64,000 bases of DNA from Shewanella sp. GD04112. Its GTDB lineage: Bacteria; Pseudomonadota; Gammaproteobacteria; Enterobacterales; Shewanellaceae. A program made the translations under genes and the position numbers. The notes beneath the pieces were generated by a model. It saw only the letters and a list, made by a program, of their open reading frames with translations, had not been told where the DNA came from and searched no databases. Shown piece after piece: positions 33,415 through 41,266 of this stretch. Where the stretch lies: the NCBI RefSeq assembly GCF_029835735.1, contig NZ_JAOEAL010000001.1, positions 1,178,001 to 1,242,000 on the forward strand, written 5' to 3'. Numbering within the stretch: the first letter of the stretch is position 1; each line of letters opens with the position of its first letter.

Positions 33415-34185
33415 ATGACTGATTTAAAAAAAGCAGCACAACGCGCCATCGAACTTATGGATTTAACCACCTTAAACGATGACGATACCGATCAGAAAGT
33501 GATCGACCTGTGTCACAAAGCCGTGACACCAGCGGGTAATACTGCTGCCATCTGTATCTATCCTCGCTTCATTCCTATCGCACGTAAGACCCTCGATGAG
33601 CTGGGCGCAGAAGACATTCAAATCGCAACAGTAACCAATTTCCCACACGGTAACGATGATATTGCTATTGCTGTATTAGAAACCCGTGCCGCCGTTGCCT
33701 ATGGTGCCGATGAAGTTGACGTGGTATTCCCATACCGCGCGCTGATGGAAGGTAACGAAAGTGTCGGTTACGAGTTAGTCAAAGCCTGTAAAGAAGCCTG
33801 TGGCGATGTATTACTGAAAGTGATTATCGAATCAGGTGTATTAGCCGATCCTGCGCTTATCCGCCGCGCCTCTGAACTGTCTATCGATGCGGGTGCTGAT
33901 TTTATCAAGACCTCTACCGGTAAAGTACCTGTCAACGCGACCCTTGAAGCGGCCGAAATCATGCTGACTGTGATCAGTGAAAAGAACACCAAAGTGGGCT
34001 TTAAGCCTGCTGGCGGCGTACGTGATGCTGCTCAAGCTGCAGAGTTTTTAGGTGTGGCTGAGCGTATTCTCGGTGCGGATTGGGTCTCTCCACGTACCTT
34101 TAGATTTGGTGCTTCAAGCTTACTCAACAGCTTGTTACACACATTAGAATTAGCCGATGCGCCTAAGCCGACTCAAGGCTATTAA
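33415..34185 (+). CDS. deoC: Deoxyribose-phosphate aldolase
   Basis: DeoC cleaves 2-deoxyribose-5-phosphate to acetaldehyde and glyceraldehyde-3-phosphate. The 256-residue class I aldolase has the Schiff-base Lys in GADFIKTSTGKVPVNATLE and the second catalytic Lys in VGFKPAGGVRDAAQA. GGAG lies eight bases ahead of the ATG. It begins the deoCABD set that degrades deoxynucleosides. Confidence 0.98.
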   Translation: MTDLKKAAQRAIELMDLTTLNDDDTDQKVIDLCHKAVTPAGNTAAICIYPRFIPIARKTLDELGAEDIQIATVTNFPHGNDDIAIAVLETRAAVAYGADEVDVVFPYRALMEGNESVGYELVKACKEACGDVLLKVIIESGVLADPALIRRASELSIDAGADFIKTSTGKVPVNATLEAAEIMLTVISEKNTKVGFKPAGGVRDAAQAAEFLGVAERILGADWVSPRTFRFGASSLLNSLLHTLELADAPKPTQGY

Positions 34186-34256
34186 TCGAACATTGCATCT
34201 CGATTAATACCAAAATCGTATATCGAAACTAATTAAGTGTGACCTAAATCTAGTTG

Positions 34257-34313
34257 GAAACATCAAAACTTCGATAGCATGTAATTGTAATATTGCTACA
34301 GTTTTGATGTTTC
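34257..34313. promoter_or_regulatory. Large inverted repeat between deoC and deoA
   Basis: A perfect 14-base inverted repeat, GAAACATCAAAACT at 34257-34270 and AGTTTTGATGTTTC at 34300-34313, encloses a 29-base centre that itself has a 5-base inner stem TAGCA / TGCTA. There is no T tract, so it is not a simple terminator. It could be an operator for a deo regulator, an RNA processing stem or an inserted palindrome. Confidence 0.6.
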
Positions 34314-34369
34314 ATTGCAAAGCTAAATAACGGATATGTTGTATTAGTATTTAGCTTGGAGGCAGTATC

Positions 34370-35701
34370 ATGTTTCTAGCTCAGGAAATTATACGTAAGA
34401 AACGCAATGGGTTAGCCTTAAGTACAGAAGAGATCCAGTTCTTCGTTAAGGGCATAACCACTAATGCAGTGTCGGAAGGTCAGATCGCCGCACTAGGCAT
34501 GGCTGTGTATTTTAATGACATGAATATGGATGAAAGAATCGCTTTGACCACGGCAATGCGCGATTCTGGCACTGTACTCAACTGGCAATCACTTGGTCTG
34601 AATGGCCCTGTCATCGATAAACACAGTACAGGTGGTGTCGGTGATGTGATTAGTCTCATGCTCGGCCCCATGGCTGCGGCTTGCGGTGGTTATGTGCCGA
34701 TGATTTCGGGTCGCGGACTCGGACACACAGGCGGTACGCTCGATAAGTTCGACGCTATTCCCGGTTATCAAACCGAACCTTCGAGTGAATTGTTCCGCAA
34801 AGTAGTTAAAGACGTTGGTGTGGCGATTATCGGCCAAACTGGCGATCTGGTTCCCGCCGATAAACGTTTTTATTCCATCCGTGACAACACTGCGACCGTC
34901 GAATCCATCTCCCTCATCACCGCCTCAATTCTCTCTAAGAAATTAGCTTGTAGTCTCGATGCATTGGCGATGGACGTCAAAGTCGGTAGCGGCGCATTTA
35001 TGCCAACCTACGAAGCCTCTGAAGAGCTTGCTCGTAGTATTGCAGCGGTAGCCAATGGCGCTGGTACTAAAACAACGGCCTTACTCACTGACATGAACCA
35101 AGTATTAGCCTCGTGTGCGGGGAATGCGGTTGAAGTGAAAGAAGCCATCGACTTCTTAACCGGTGCTTACCGTAATCCTCGTCTGTACGCTGTGACTATG
35201 GGTCTTTGTGCCGAGATGTTACTCCTAGGTGGCCTCGCGACCGATGAAGCGGATGCCCGTGCCAAGTTAAACCGCGTATTAGATAACGGCCGCGCTGCCG
35301 AGATCTTTGGCAAGATGGTTTCAGGCCTCGGTGGCCCAGTCGATTTTGTCGAAAACTACAGTAAGTACTTACCGCAATCGCAAATTATTCGCCCTGTCTT
35401 TGCCGATACCCAAGGTTATGCCCACAGCATGGACACCCGCGAACTCGGTTTGGCCGTGGTTACCTTAGGTGGTGGTCGTCGCAAGCCTGGTGATGCACTC
35501 GACTACAGTGTTGGTCTGACGCAAGTCTGTGCCCTTGGCGATAAGATTGATGCTTCAACGCCGATTGCCGTGATCCACGCGCAATCTGAAGATGCCTTTG
35601 CTCAAGCGGAAGAAGCCGTGAAAAAAGCGATTCGTATTGATGACGTCGCTCCAGAAAAAACACCTGAGATCTATGCTTATATCCGAGCAGCGGATCTTTA
35701 A
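34370..35701 (+). CDS. deoA: Thymidine phosphorylase
   Basis: DeoA splits thymidine or deoxyuridine with phosphate into base and 2-deoxyribose-1-phosphate. The product is 443 residues. The family signature is KHSTGGVGDVISLMLGPMAAACGGYVPMISGRGLGHTGGTLDK, read here in pieces from residue 84; KKLACSLDALAMDVKVGSGAFM is also present. GGAGG lies upstream of the start. deoB begins nine bases after its stop. Confidence 0.98.
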   Translation: MFLAQEIIRKKRNGLALSTEEIQFFVKGITTNAVSEGQIAALGMAVYFNDMNMDERIALTTAMRDSGTVLNWQSLGLNGPVIDKHSTGGVGDVISLMLGPMAAACGGYVPMISGRGLGHTGGTLDKFDAIPGYQTEPSSELFRKVVKDVGVAIIGQTGDLVPADKRFYSIRDNTATVESISLITASILSKKLACSLDALAMDVKVGSGAFMPTYEASEELARSIAAVANGAGTKTTALLTDMNQVLASCAGNAVEVKEAIDFLTGAYRNPRLYAVTMGLCAEMLLLGGLATDEADARAKLNRVLDNGRAAEIFGKMVSGLGGPVDFVENYSKYLPQSQIIRPVFADTQGYAHSMDTRELGLAVVTLGGGRRKPGDALDYSVGLTQVCALGDKIDASTPIAVIHAQSEDAFAQAEEAVKKAIRIDDVAPEKTPEIYAYIRAADL

Positions 35702-35710
35702 GGAAGAATT

Positions 35711-36925
35711 ATGAAACGTACAGTTATAATGATGTTGGATTCCTTTGGCGTGGGCGCCGCTGGCGATGCCGCCAAGTTTGGGGATCTGGGTTCTGACACT
35801 TTTGGCCATATCGCTAAAGCATGTGCCGAAGGTAAAGCCGATATCGGCCGTGAAGGTCCGTTAACGCTGCCAAACTTGGCGCGTTTAGGTTTGGCCCATG
35901 CGGCGATGGAAAGCACGGGGGCGTTTGCTCCAGGCTTTGCGGACAATGTTGAGCTGATTGGTGCCTATGGCCACGCTCAGGAATTAAGTTCGGGCAAAGA
36001 TACCCCGAGTGGTCACTGGGAAATGGCGGGTGTGCCCGTATTATTCGACTGGGGATATTTCAGCGAGCACCAAAACTCGTTCCCTAAAGAGCTGACAGAT
36101 AAGATTCTAACCCGTGCAGGACTCGATGGCTTTTTAGGTAACTGCCATGCTTCTGGTACCACGATTCTGGAAGAGTTAGGTGAAGAGCACATGCGTTCTG
36201 GCAAGCCGATTTTTTACACTTCGGCGGATTCGGTATTCCAGATTGCCTGCCATGAAGGCACATTTGGTTTAGAAAATTTATATCGTCTTTGCGAAATCGC
36301 CCGTGAAGAGTTAGAGCCTTACAACATTGGTCGCGTGATTGCGCGTCCATTCGATGGCACAGGCCCAAGCGACTTTGCTCGTACTGGCAACCGTAAGGAT
36401 TACTCCCTCGAGCCGCCAGCGAAGACAGTATTAGATAAGTTAAAAGCCGCCGGTGGTGAAGTCGTGAGTGTGGGCAAAATTGCCGATATTTACGCTTACT
36501 GTGGCATCACCAAAAAGGTGAAGGCAAACGGTTTAGAAGCGCTATTTGATGCGACTTTAGCCGAAGTGAAATCAGCGGGTGAAAATACTATTGTATTCAC
36601 TAACTTTGTTGATTTTGACTCCCACTATGGTCACCGCCGTGATGTGGCAGGTTATGCGAAAGGGCTGGAGTATTTCGACTCGCGTTTACCTGAAATGCTC
36701 GCGCTACTGGATGAGGACGATCTGTTAATCCTCACTGCTGACCATGGTTGCGACCCAACATGGCAAGGTACTGACCATACTCGTGAATATGTGCCTGTAT
36801 TGGCCTATGGCGCAGGGCTGAAAGCGGGGTCACTCGGTCGCCGTAACAGTTTCGCCGATATCGGTCAATCTATCGCAAGCTACTTCAAGCTTGAGCCGAT
36901 GGAATACGGTGAGTCGTTTATCTAA
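35711..36925 (+). CDS. deoB: Phosphopentomutase
   Basis: DeoB converts (deoxy)ribose-1-phosphate to the 5-phosphate, linking DeoA/DeoD to DeoC. This 404-residue alkaline-phosphatase-fold metalloenzyme has the MLDSFGVGAAGDAAKFGD start, SSGKDTPSGHWE with the phosphorylated Thr, and metal ligands in TADHGCDPTWQGTDHTREYVP. The start follows AGGAAG, nine bases after deoA. Confidence 0.98.
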   Translation: MKRTVIMMLDSFGVGAAGDAAKFGDLGSDTFGHIAKACAEGKADIGREGPLTLPNLARLGLAHAAMESTGAFAPGFADNVELIGAYGHAQELSSGKDTPSGHWEMAGVPVLFDWGYFSEHQNSFPKELTDKILTRAGLDGFLGNCHASGTTILEELGEEHMRSGKPIFYTSADSVFQIACHEGTFGLENLYRLCEIAREELEPYNIGRVIARPFDGTGPSDFARTGNRKDYSLEPPAKTVLDKLKAAGGEVVSVGKIADIYAYCGITKKVKANGLEALFDATLAEVKSAGENTIVFTNFVDFDSHYGHRRDVAGYAKGLEYFDSRLPEMLALLDEDDLLILTADHGCDPTWQGTDHTREYVPVLAYGAGLKAGSLGRRNSFADIGQSIASYFKLEPMEYGESFI

Positions 36926-36947
36926 GTAAACGTGCAAGATCTCGATT

Positions 36948-36970
36948 TGGCGGCCAACATTGGGCCGCCA
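36948..36970 (+). other. Hairpin between deoB and deoD
   Basis: A perfect 8-base-pair stem TGGCGGCC / GGCCGCCA with a 7-base loop has no T tract. It probably stabilises or processes the polycistronic mRNA rather than ending it. Confidence 0.55.
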
Positions 36971-37016
36971 GTAAACAAAGACTTAAGTCTTAATAAAATA
37001 AACAGGGGTTATTTCG

Positions 37017-37727
37017 ATGGCAACACCACACATTAATGCTGTAGAGGGCGCATTCGCTGAGACAGTTCTGTTTCCAGGCGATCCATTACGTGCAAAATAT
37101 ATTGCTGAAACATTCTTAGAAAATGTTGAGCAAGTGACTGACGTTCGAAACATGCTAGGTTTTACCGGTACTTACAAAGGTAAACGTATTTCTGTTATGG
37201 GTTCAGGCATGGGTATTCCTTCATGCTCAATCTATGCAACTGAATTAATTAAAGACTACGGTGTTAAGAACCTGATCCGCGTGGGTACTTGTGGCGCGAT
37301 CAGCACTGACGTTAAAGTGCGCGATGTGATCATCGGCATGGGTGCTTGTACCGATTCTCAAGTTAACCGTTTACGTTTCAAAGGCCAAGATTTCGCTGCT
37401 ATCGCGAACTACGAGCTGATGAATGCCGTGATCGAATCTGCCAAAGTGAAAGGCACTAAGATCCGTGTTGGTAACGTTTTCTCTGCCGACCTGTTCTACA
37501 CTCCAGATCCACAAATGTTTGACGTGATGGAAAAAATGGGTGTGTTAGGCGTAGAGATGGAAGCCGCTGGTTTATACGGTGTTGCCCATGAATTCGGTGC
37601 TCGTGCACTGTGTGTGGTAACTGTATCTGACCATATCCGTACTGGCGAAAAAACCACTTCTGATGAGCGTCAAACCACGTTCAACGATATGATCGTGATG
37701 ACATTAGACGCTGCAATTACGCTGTAA
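37017..37727 (+). CDS. deoD: Purine-nucleoside phosphorylase, DeoD type
   Basis: The product is 236 residues. It phosphorolyses purine (deoxy)nucleosides to base and pentose-1-phosphate. LFPGDPLRAKYIAE (phosphate site), RVGTCGAI, GVEMEAAGLYGVA (ribose site with Glu) and VSDHIRTGEKTT with the catalytic Asp identify the hexameric bacterial type. It is the last gene of the deo set, with a strong terminator at 37751-37777. Confidence 0.98.
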   Translation: MATPHINAVEGAFAETVLFPGDPLRAKYIAETFLENVEQVTDVRNMLGFTGTYKGKRISVMGSGMGIPSCSIYATELIKDYGVKNLIRVGTCGAISTDVKVRDVIIGMGACTDSQVNRLRFKGQDFAAIANYELMNAVIESAKVKGTKIRVGNVFSADLFYTPDPQMFDVMEKMGVLGVEMEAAGLYGVAHEFGARALCVVTVSDHIRTGEKTTSDERQTTFNDMIVMTLDAAITL

Positions 37728-37750
37728 TTTGTCGCTAATTTCGTTATAAG

Positions 37751-37777
37751 AAAAGGGTTCGCAGTGCGAACCCTTTT
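37751..37777 (+). terminator. Terminator of deoD
   Basis: AAAAGGGTTCGC / GCGAACCCTTTT with a 3-base loop is followed by a T tract. Confidence 0.92.
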
Positions 37778-37894
37778 TTATTACCTAGTGATCTTCAAGT
37801 TCAATCGGTTTAGCAGTGTTGCAGAATCTTAGATTGGCAATCCTCAATGCAGCGCTAAACCTAAGACGCTTCAGTTTGAGCAGAGACGCCTCGA

Positions 37895-39094
37895 TTAACC
37901 CGTAGAATCGGTATCTAAATCGCTTGGTTGAGCTGGGGCTTTCTCAGTGGTGGATTTCGCCGCAGTGGTTTTCACTCGGCGCACCGATTTTACCTTAGGT
38001 TTAGTCGGCGTGGGCGCTGAGCTTGGCGGCTCGGTGACTGAAGCTTGAGTCGGCTGTTCTTTGGTATCCGTTTTAAACTGAGACTGAGGCGTTGGCTCAG
38101 ATGATGACTCATCTTTCTCCGGTTTTATCTCTGGTTTAAGCTCTGGCTTCACATCAAGCGCTTTCTCTACTGCTTTCTCTGATACTGGATCTGGCGCAAG
38201 TGCAGTTTTTGTTTCTGCGCTTGTTTTGGCTTTCTTCGCTTTAGATTCGGCAATGGCTTGGTTGCTGTCTTCATTCTGCGCTTTGCTTACAGCCGATTTC
38301 TCCAAGGGCTGAGTGTCTAGATCCTGTGCTTCTTTGCTTTCTTTGGCCTTTTTAGCTTCTGCTGGCTTTTGCACAGCCTCAGTGCCACTTGCGATAACGG
38401 CATCCTGCTGGGTATCTTGACTATCCGATGGCTTAGCTTCCTCGGCCGCTTCGGGGGCTTTTATGGCTTTATTCTTCTTAGGGTTTTTACGCAATTTGGC
38501 GCGGGTGCGACGGCGGTCAAAATCGGCGCGTTTAAAGGATAAGGCGCGGGATAACAACATGCCGATAAGACCGGCAACCAGCAGCATCATTTGCTGCTGC
38601 TCCATATTTAGGTTATGCGCTTCTTTGATTTCATTAAAAAATAGTTTGGTATCGAGTCTAACCTCGACATAGCCTAAATTTTTTCCATCTTGGATCACGG
38701 GTTCGACATAGGGTGGATATTTGCTTAGGAGCAAACTCATGTCTTCCGATTCGGGATCTAAGGCTTCATTGGTCAGGCTTTGGGCGAAGGCTAAACGTAT
38801 ACCTTGGTCGCTGAAAATGGCTGCCGACATCACCTTAGGATCTTCGACTAAGGCGCTGGCCAGCCATTGGAGCTGTTCATCGTTTTGCAATTGTAGGGCG
38901 GGCGCCGCGCTGTAGGCCGTTTGTTGTACCAGTAATCTGGCCATCTTTTGCGTTTGGGACTTTAGAAGCAGCTGACCTTGTAGTAGGCTTGTCTGCCACA
39001 ATTGCACTAAGCCGACCATCAAGGTCAGGGCGATGGCGATTTGGAGCAGTCTACTGATTTTATGGCTTTTCTTTAGCCCTTTAAGATATAACAC
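37895..39094 (-). CDS. Smp/YtjB-family membrane protein with long charged tail
   Basis: The product is 399 residues. An N-terminal TM helix (ISRLLQIAIALTLMVGLVQLW), a periplasmic domain of about 130 residues (QMARLLVQQTAYSAAPALQLQNDEQLQWLASALVEDPKVM) and a second TM helix (MMLLVAGLIGMLLSRALSF) match the SMP_2 (YtjB, AhpA) family, which in E. coli is also divergent from serB. The last 200 residues are a Lys/Ala/Glu/Pro low-complexity tail, probably cytoplasmic and disordered, well beyond the E. coli family length. The molecular function of the family is uncertain. Confidence 0.85.
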   Translation of the reverse strand: MLYLKGLKKSHKISRLLQIAIALTLMVGLVQLWQTSLLQGQLLLKSQTQKMARLLVQQTAYSAAPALQLQNDEQLQWLASALVEDPKVMSAAIFSDQGIRLAFAQSLTNEALDPESEDMSLLLSKYPPYVEPVIQDGKNLGYVEVRLDTKLFFNEIKEAHNLNMEQQQMMLLVAGLIGMLLSRALSFKRADFDRRRTRAKLRKNPKKNKAIKAPEAAEEAKPSDSQDTQQDAVIASGTEAVQKPAEAKKAKESKEAQDLDTQPLEKSAVSKAQNEDSNQAIAESKAKKAKTSAETKTALAPDPVSEKAVEKALDVKPELKPEIKPEKDESSSEPTPQSQFKTDTKEQPTQASVTEPPSSAPTPTKPKVKSVRRVKTTAAKSTTEKAPAQPSDLDTDSTG

Positions 39095-39173
39095 TTTGAC
39101 CCTTAATAGTTAGAGCGCTTGCCTAATCATAATTGATTCTGAGTGAGCCCGATAGTTGGAGAACACGAGTCCT

Positions 39174-40166
39174 ATGGAAAGCTTGAACCAAAATGCGCTG
39201 TTTGTATGGTTAGCTGCTAGCCCTTCACCTCGCTTTGAATATCAGGGGCTCAGTTTCGAGGCTTATCAGGAATCGTCTACGCGGCCATCCCAAAGCGGAT
39301 TTGCTATGCGTCTGATTTACGAAGATTTAGGCATTGAAGACTCATTAGCGGCTTGGATTGTTTCTCTAGCTGAAAGCCTTAAATTAACCTCGCTCTCCAT
39401 CGCACCTATTCGCCGTCAAGTGGCGCTGCATTGTGTTCAATTAGCGCTTCCCGTTGAGCCGAGTGCCGAGCTGTTAGCCACTTGTCCATCACAGGTAGAG
39501 TTACACCTTATTCGCGGCCCATTACCTAAACTGAGCGAGCCCGGTTTACTGGTGATGGACATGGATTCTACCGCGATCCAAATTGAATGTATTGATGAAC
39601 TTGCCGCGATGGCAGGGGTCGGCGAGCAAGTGGCGGCGATCACAGAGCGCGCGATGCAGGGCGAACTGGATTTCGAGCAGAGTTTGCGCCAAAGGGTTGC
39701 CCAGCTCGAGGGCGCCGATGCAAAGATTATTCAAACCCTGTGTGACACTTTGCCACTGATGCCGGGCCTTGAGGCCATGCTGACCGAGCTTAAGTCGCAC
39801 CATTGGCGCCTCGTTGTTGCTTCAGGCGGCTTTACGCCGTTCGTTGGTCACTTAAAACAGCTGTTGAATTTAGACGCAGCCTTTGCCAATGAATTAGTGA
39901 TTGCGGACGGCAAGCTTGCGGGAACCGTCACGGGGAAAGTCGTCGATGCCCAGTTTAAGGCCGATGTGGTGAACCGTTGTAGCCAAGACTGGCAGATCCC
40001 AGCTGGCCAGCGTGTTGCCATCGGTGACGGTGCAAACGATATTCCTATGGTGCAGGCGGCGGACTTTGGGATAGCCTTCCATGCTAAGCCTAAACTTGCG
40101 GCGGCGGCTGATGCGCGGATCCGCAGTTTAGATCTGCGGGTATTGCCTTATCTGCTGCAGTTTTAA
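39174..40166 (+). CDS. serB: Phosphoserine phosphatase
   Basis: SerB performs the last step of serine synthesis. The product has about 330 residues: an N-terminal ACT-like region, then a HAD phosphatase with the nucleophile motif VMDMDSTAIQIECIDELA, the SGGF motif (VVASGGFTPF) and GDGANDIPM. The ATG at 39174 is preferred over a TTG at 39156 that overlaps the GGAG ribosome-binding site. It is divergent from the smp gene, as in E. coli. Confidence 0.96.
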   Translation: MESLNQNALFVWLAASPSPRFEYQGLSFEAYQESSTRPSQSGFAMRLIYEDLGIEDSLAAWIVSLAESLKLTSLSIAPIRRQVALHCVQLALPVEPSAELLATCPSQVELHLIRGPLPKLSEPGLLVMDMDSTAIQIECIDELAAMAGVGEQVAAITERAMQGELDFEQSLRQRVAQLEGADAKIIQTLCDTLPLMPGLEAMLTELKSHHWRLVVASGGFTPFVGHLKQLLNLDAAFANELVIADGKLAGTVTGKVVDAQFKADVVNRCSQDWQIPAGQRVAIGDGANDIPMVQAADFGIAFHAKPKLAAAADARIRSLDLRVLPYLLQF

Positions 40167-40248
40167 TTTATCCGCTGTTTCCGAGTCGTTAACATTAGAG
40201 TAATGACTCTTGTTTTTTGACGCTTAGCTGGTAGTTTAGTGTTCATCA

Positions 40249-41250
40249 ATGGACTACCAGCGACTGACTTTGACTTCCTCTTCATCCCAACACTCGGCGC
40301 AAACGCCCGCACAAACTTCCCTTTATATTCCTTACCGAGATGGACAGCTGCACCTGCGCCAGTTGTTGCCTGCTAATGCGGATTTTTCAAAGCCTCCGAT
40401 CTTGATGTTGCATGGTGCTATGTCCAATGGCCGGGTATTTTACAGCCAGAGTGGTCGAGGCTTAGGATGCTTTCTCGCTCAGGCGGGCTTTGTGGTTTAT
40501 GTGCTGGATACGGCAGGTAGAGGTTTGAGTCTGCCCAAAATTGCGCGTGGCTTTACTCTAGGGCAAGGCGAGGTGATCCGCGAGCAACTGCCATTAGTGC
40601 AGCAGCATATTTTGAAGATACATCAACAGCTTTGTCAGGAGCAGGGAAAGCCTGCGCCATCGCAATTGCATTGGTGCGCGCATTCTTGGGGCGGCGTGTT
40701 GATGGCAAGCGCCTTAGCGCGTTACCCCGAATTGCAGCAGAGTGTACGTTCACTGCTAACCTTTGGCAGTAAACGCACGATTCGAGTGAAGTCCTTTAAA
40801 AAATGGTTGATGGTCGATGTGTTTTGGAATCGCCTCGCCCCGAGTTTAGCCGTGGGGCAGGGGTATCTCGCCGCCGATAAGCTGCGTGTCGGTATGGATA
40901 ACGAGAGCCGCGCCTCATTAACTCAAAGCATAGATTGGGTGCGTGGAGAGTGGCGTGACCATGACGATGGCTTCGACTATGGCAAGGCGGCGAAGGCGGC
41001 CCACTGGCCCGTCGCTTGGTTTATTGCTGGGCAAAACGATACTGTGCTTGGGCATCCCGAAGATGTCGCCGATATGATCTCTGAATGTGGTTTTCGCCAA
41101 GTGAAATACACTCTGCTCTCAAAGGCGAATGGCTTTAAGCACGACTATGGTCATGCGGATATGCTGACCCATATGGATGCGATGAGTGACCATTTTCCAC
41201 TGATCCGCGATTGGTATCTCGGGTTTGAATTGGCGGTGTTAAAAGACTAG
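40249..41250 (+). CDS. Alpha/beta hydrolase
   Basis: The product is 333 residues with an alpha/beta-hydrolase fold: oxyanion region LMLHGAMSNGRVF, nucleophile elbow CAHSWGGVLMA (Ser), an acid residue probably in AGQNDTVLG and a C-terminal His (KHDYGHADML). The substrate is unknown. It lies between serB and a convergent PilZ gene with only 16 bases between stop codons. Confidence 0.85.
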   Translation: MDYQRLTLTSSSSQHSAQTPAQTSLYIPYRDGQLHLRQLLPANADFSKPPILMLHGAMSNGRVFYSQSGRGLGCFLAQAGFVVYVLDTAGRGLSLPKIARGFTLGQGEVIREQLPLVQQHILKIHQQLCQEQGKPAPSQLHWCAHSWGGVLMASALARYPELQQSVRSLLTFGSKRTIRVKSFKKWLMVDVFWNRLAPSLAVGQGYLAADKLRVGMDNESRASLTQSIDWVRGEWRDHDDGFDYGKAAKAAHWPVAWFIAGQNDTVLGHPEDVADMISECGFRQVKYTLLSKANGFKHDYGHADMLTHMDAMSDHFPLIRDWYLGFELAVLKD

Positions 41251-41266
41251 GGCGATGCACCCTAGT

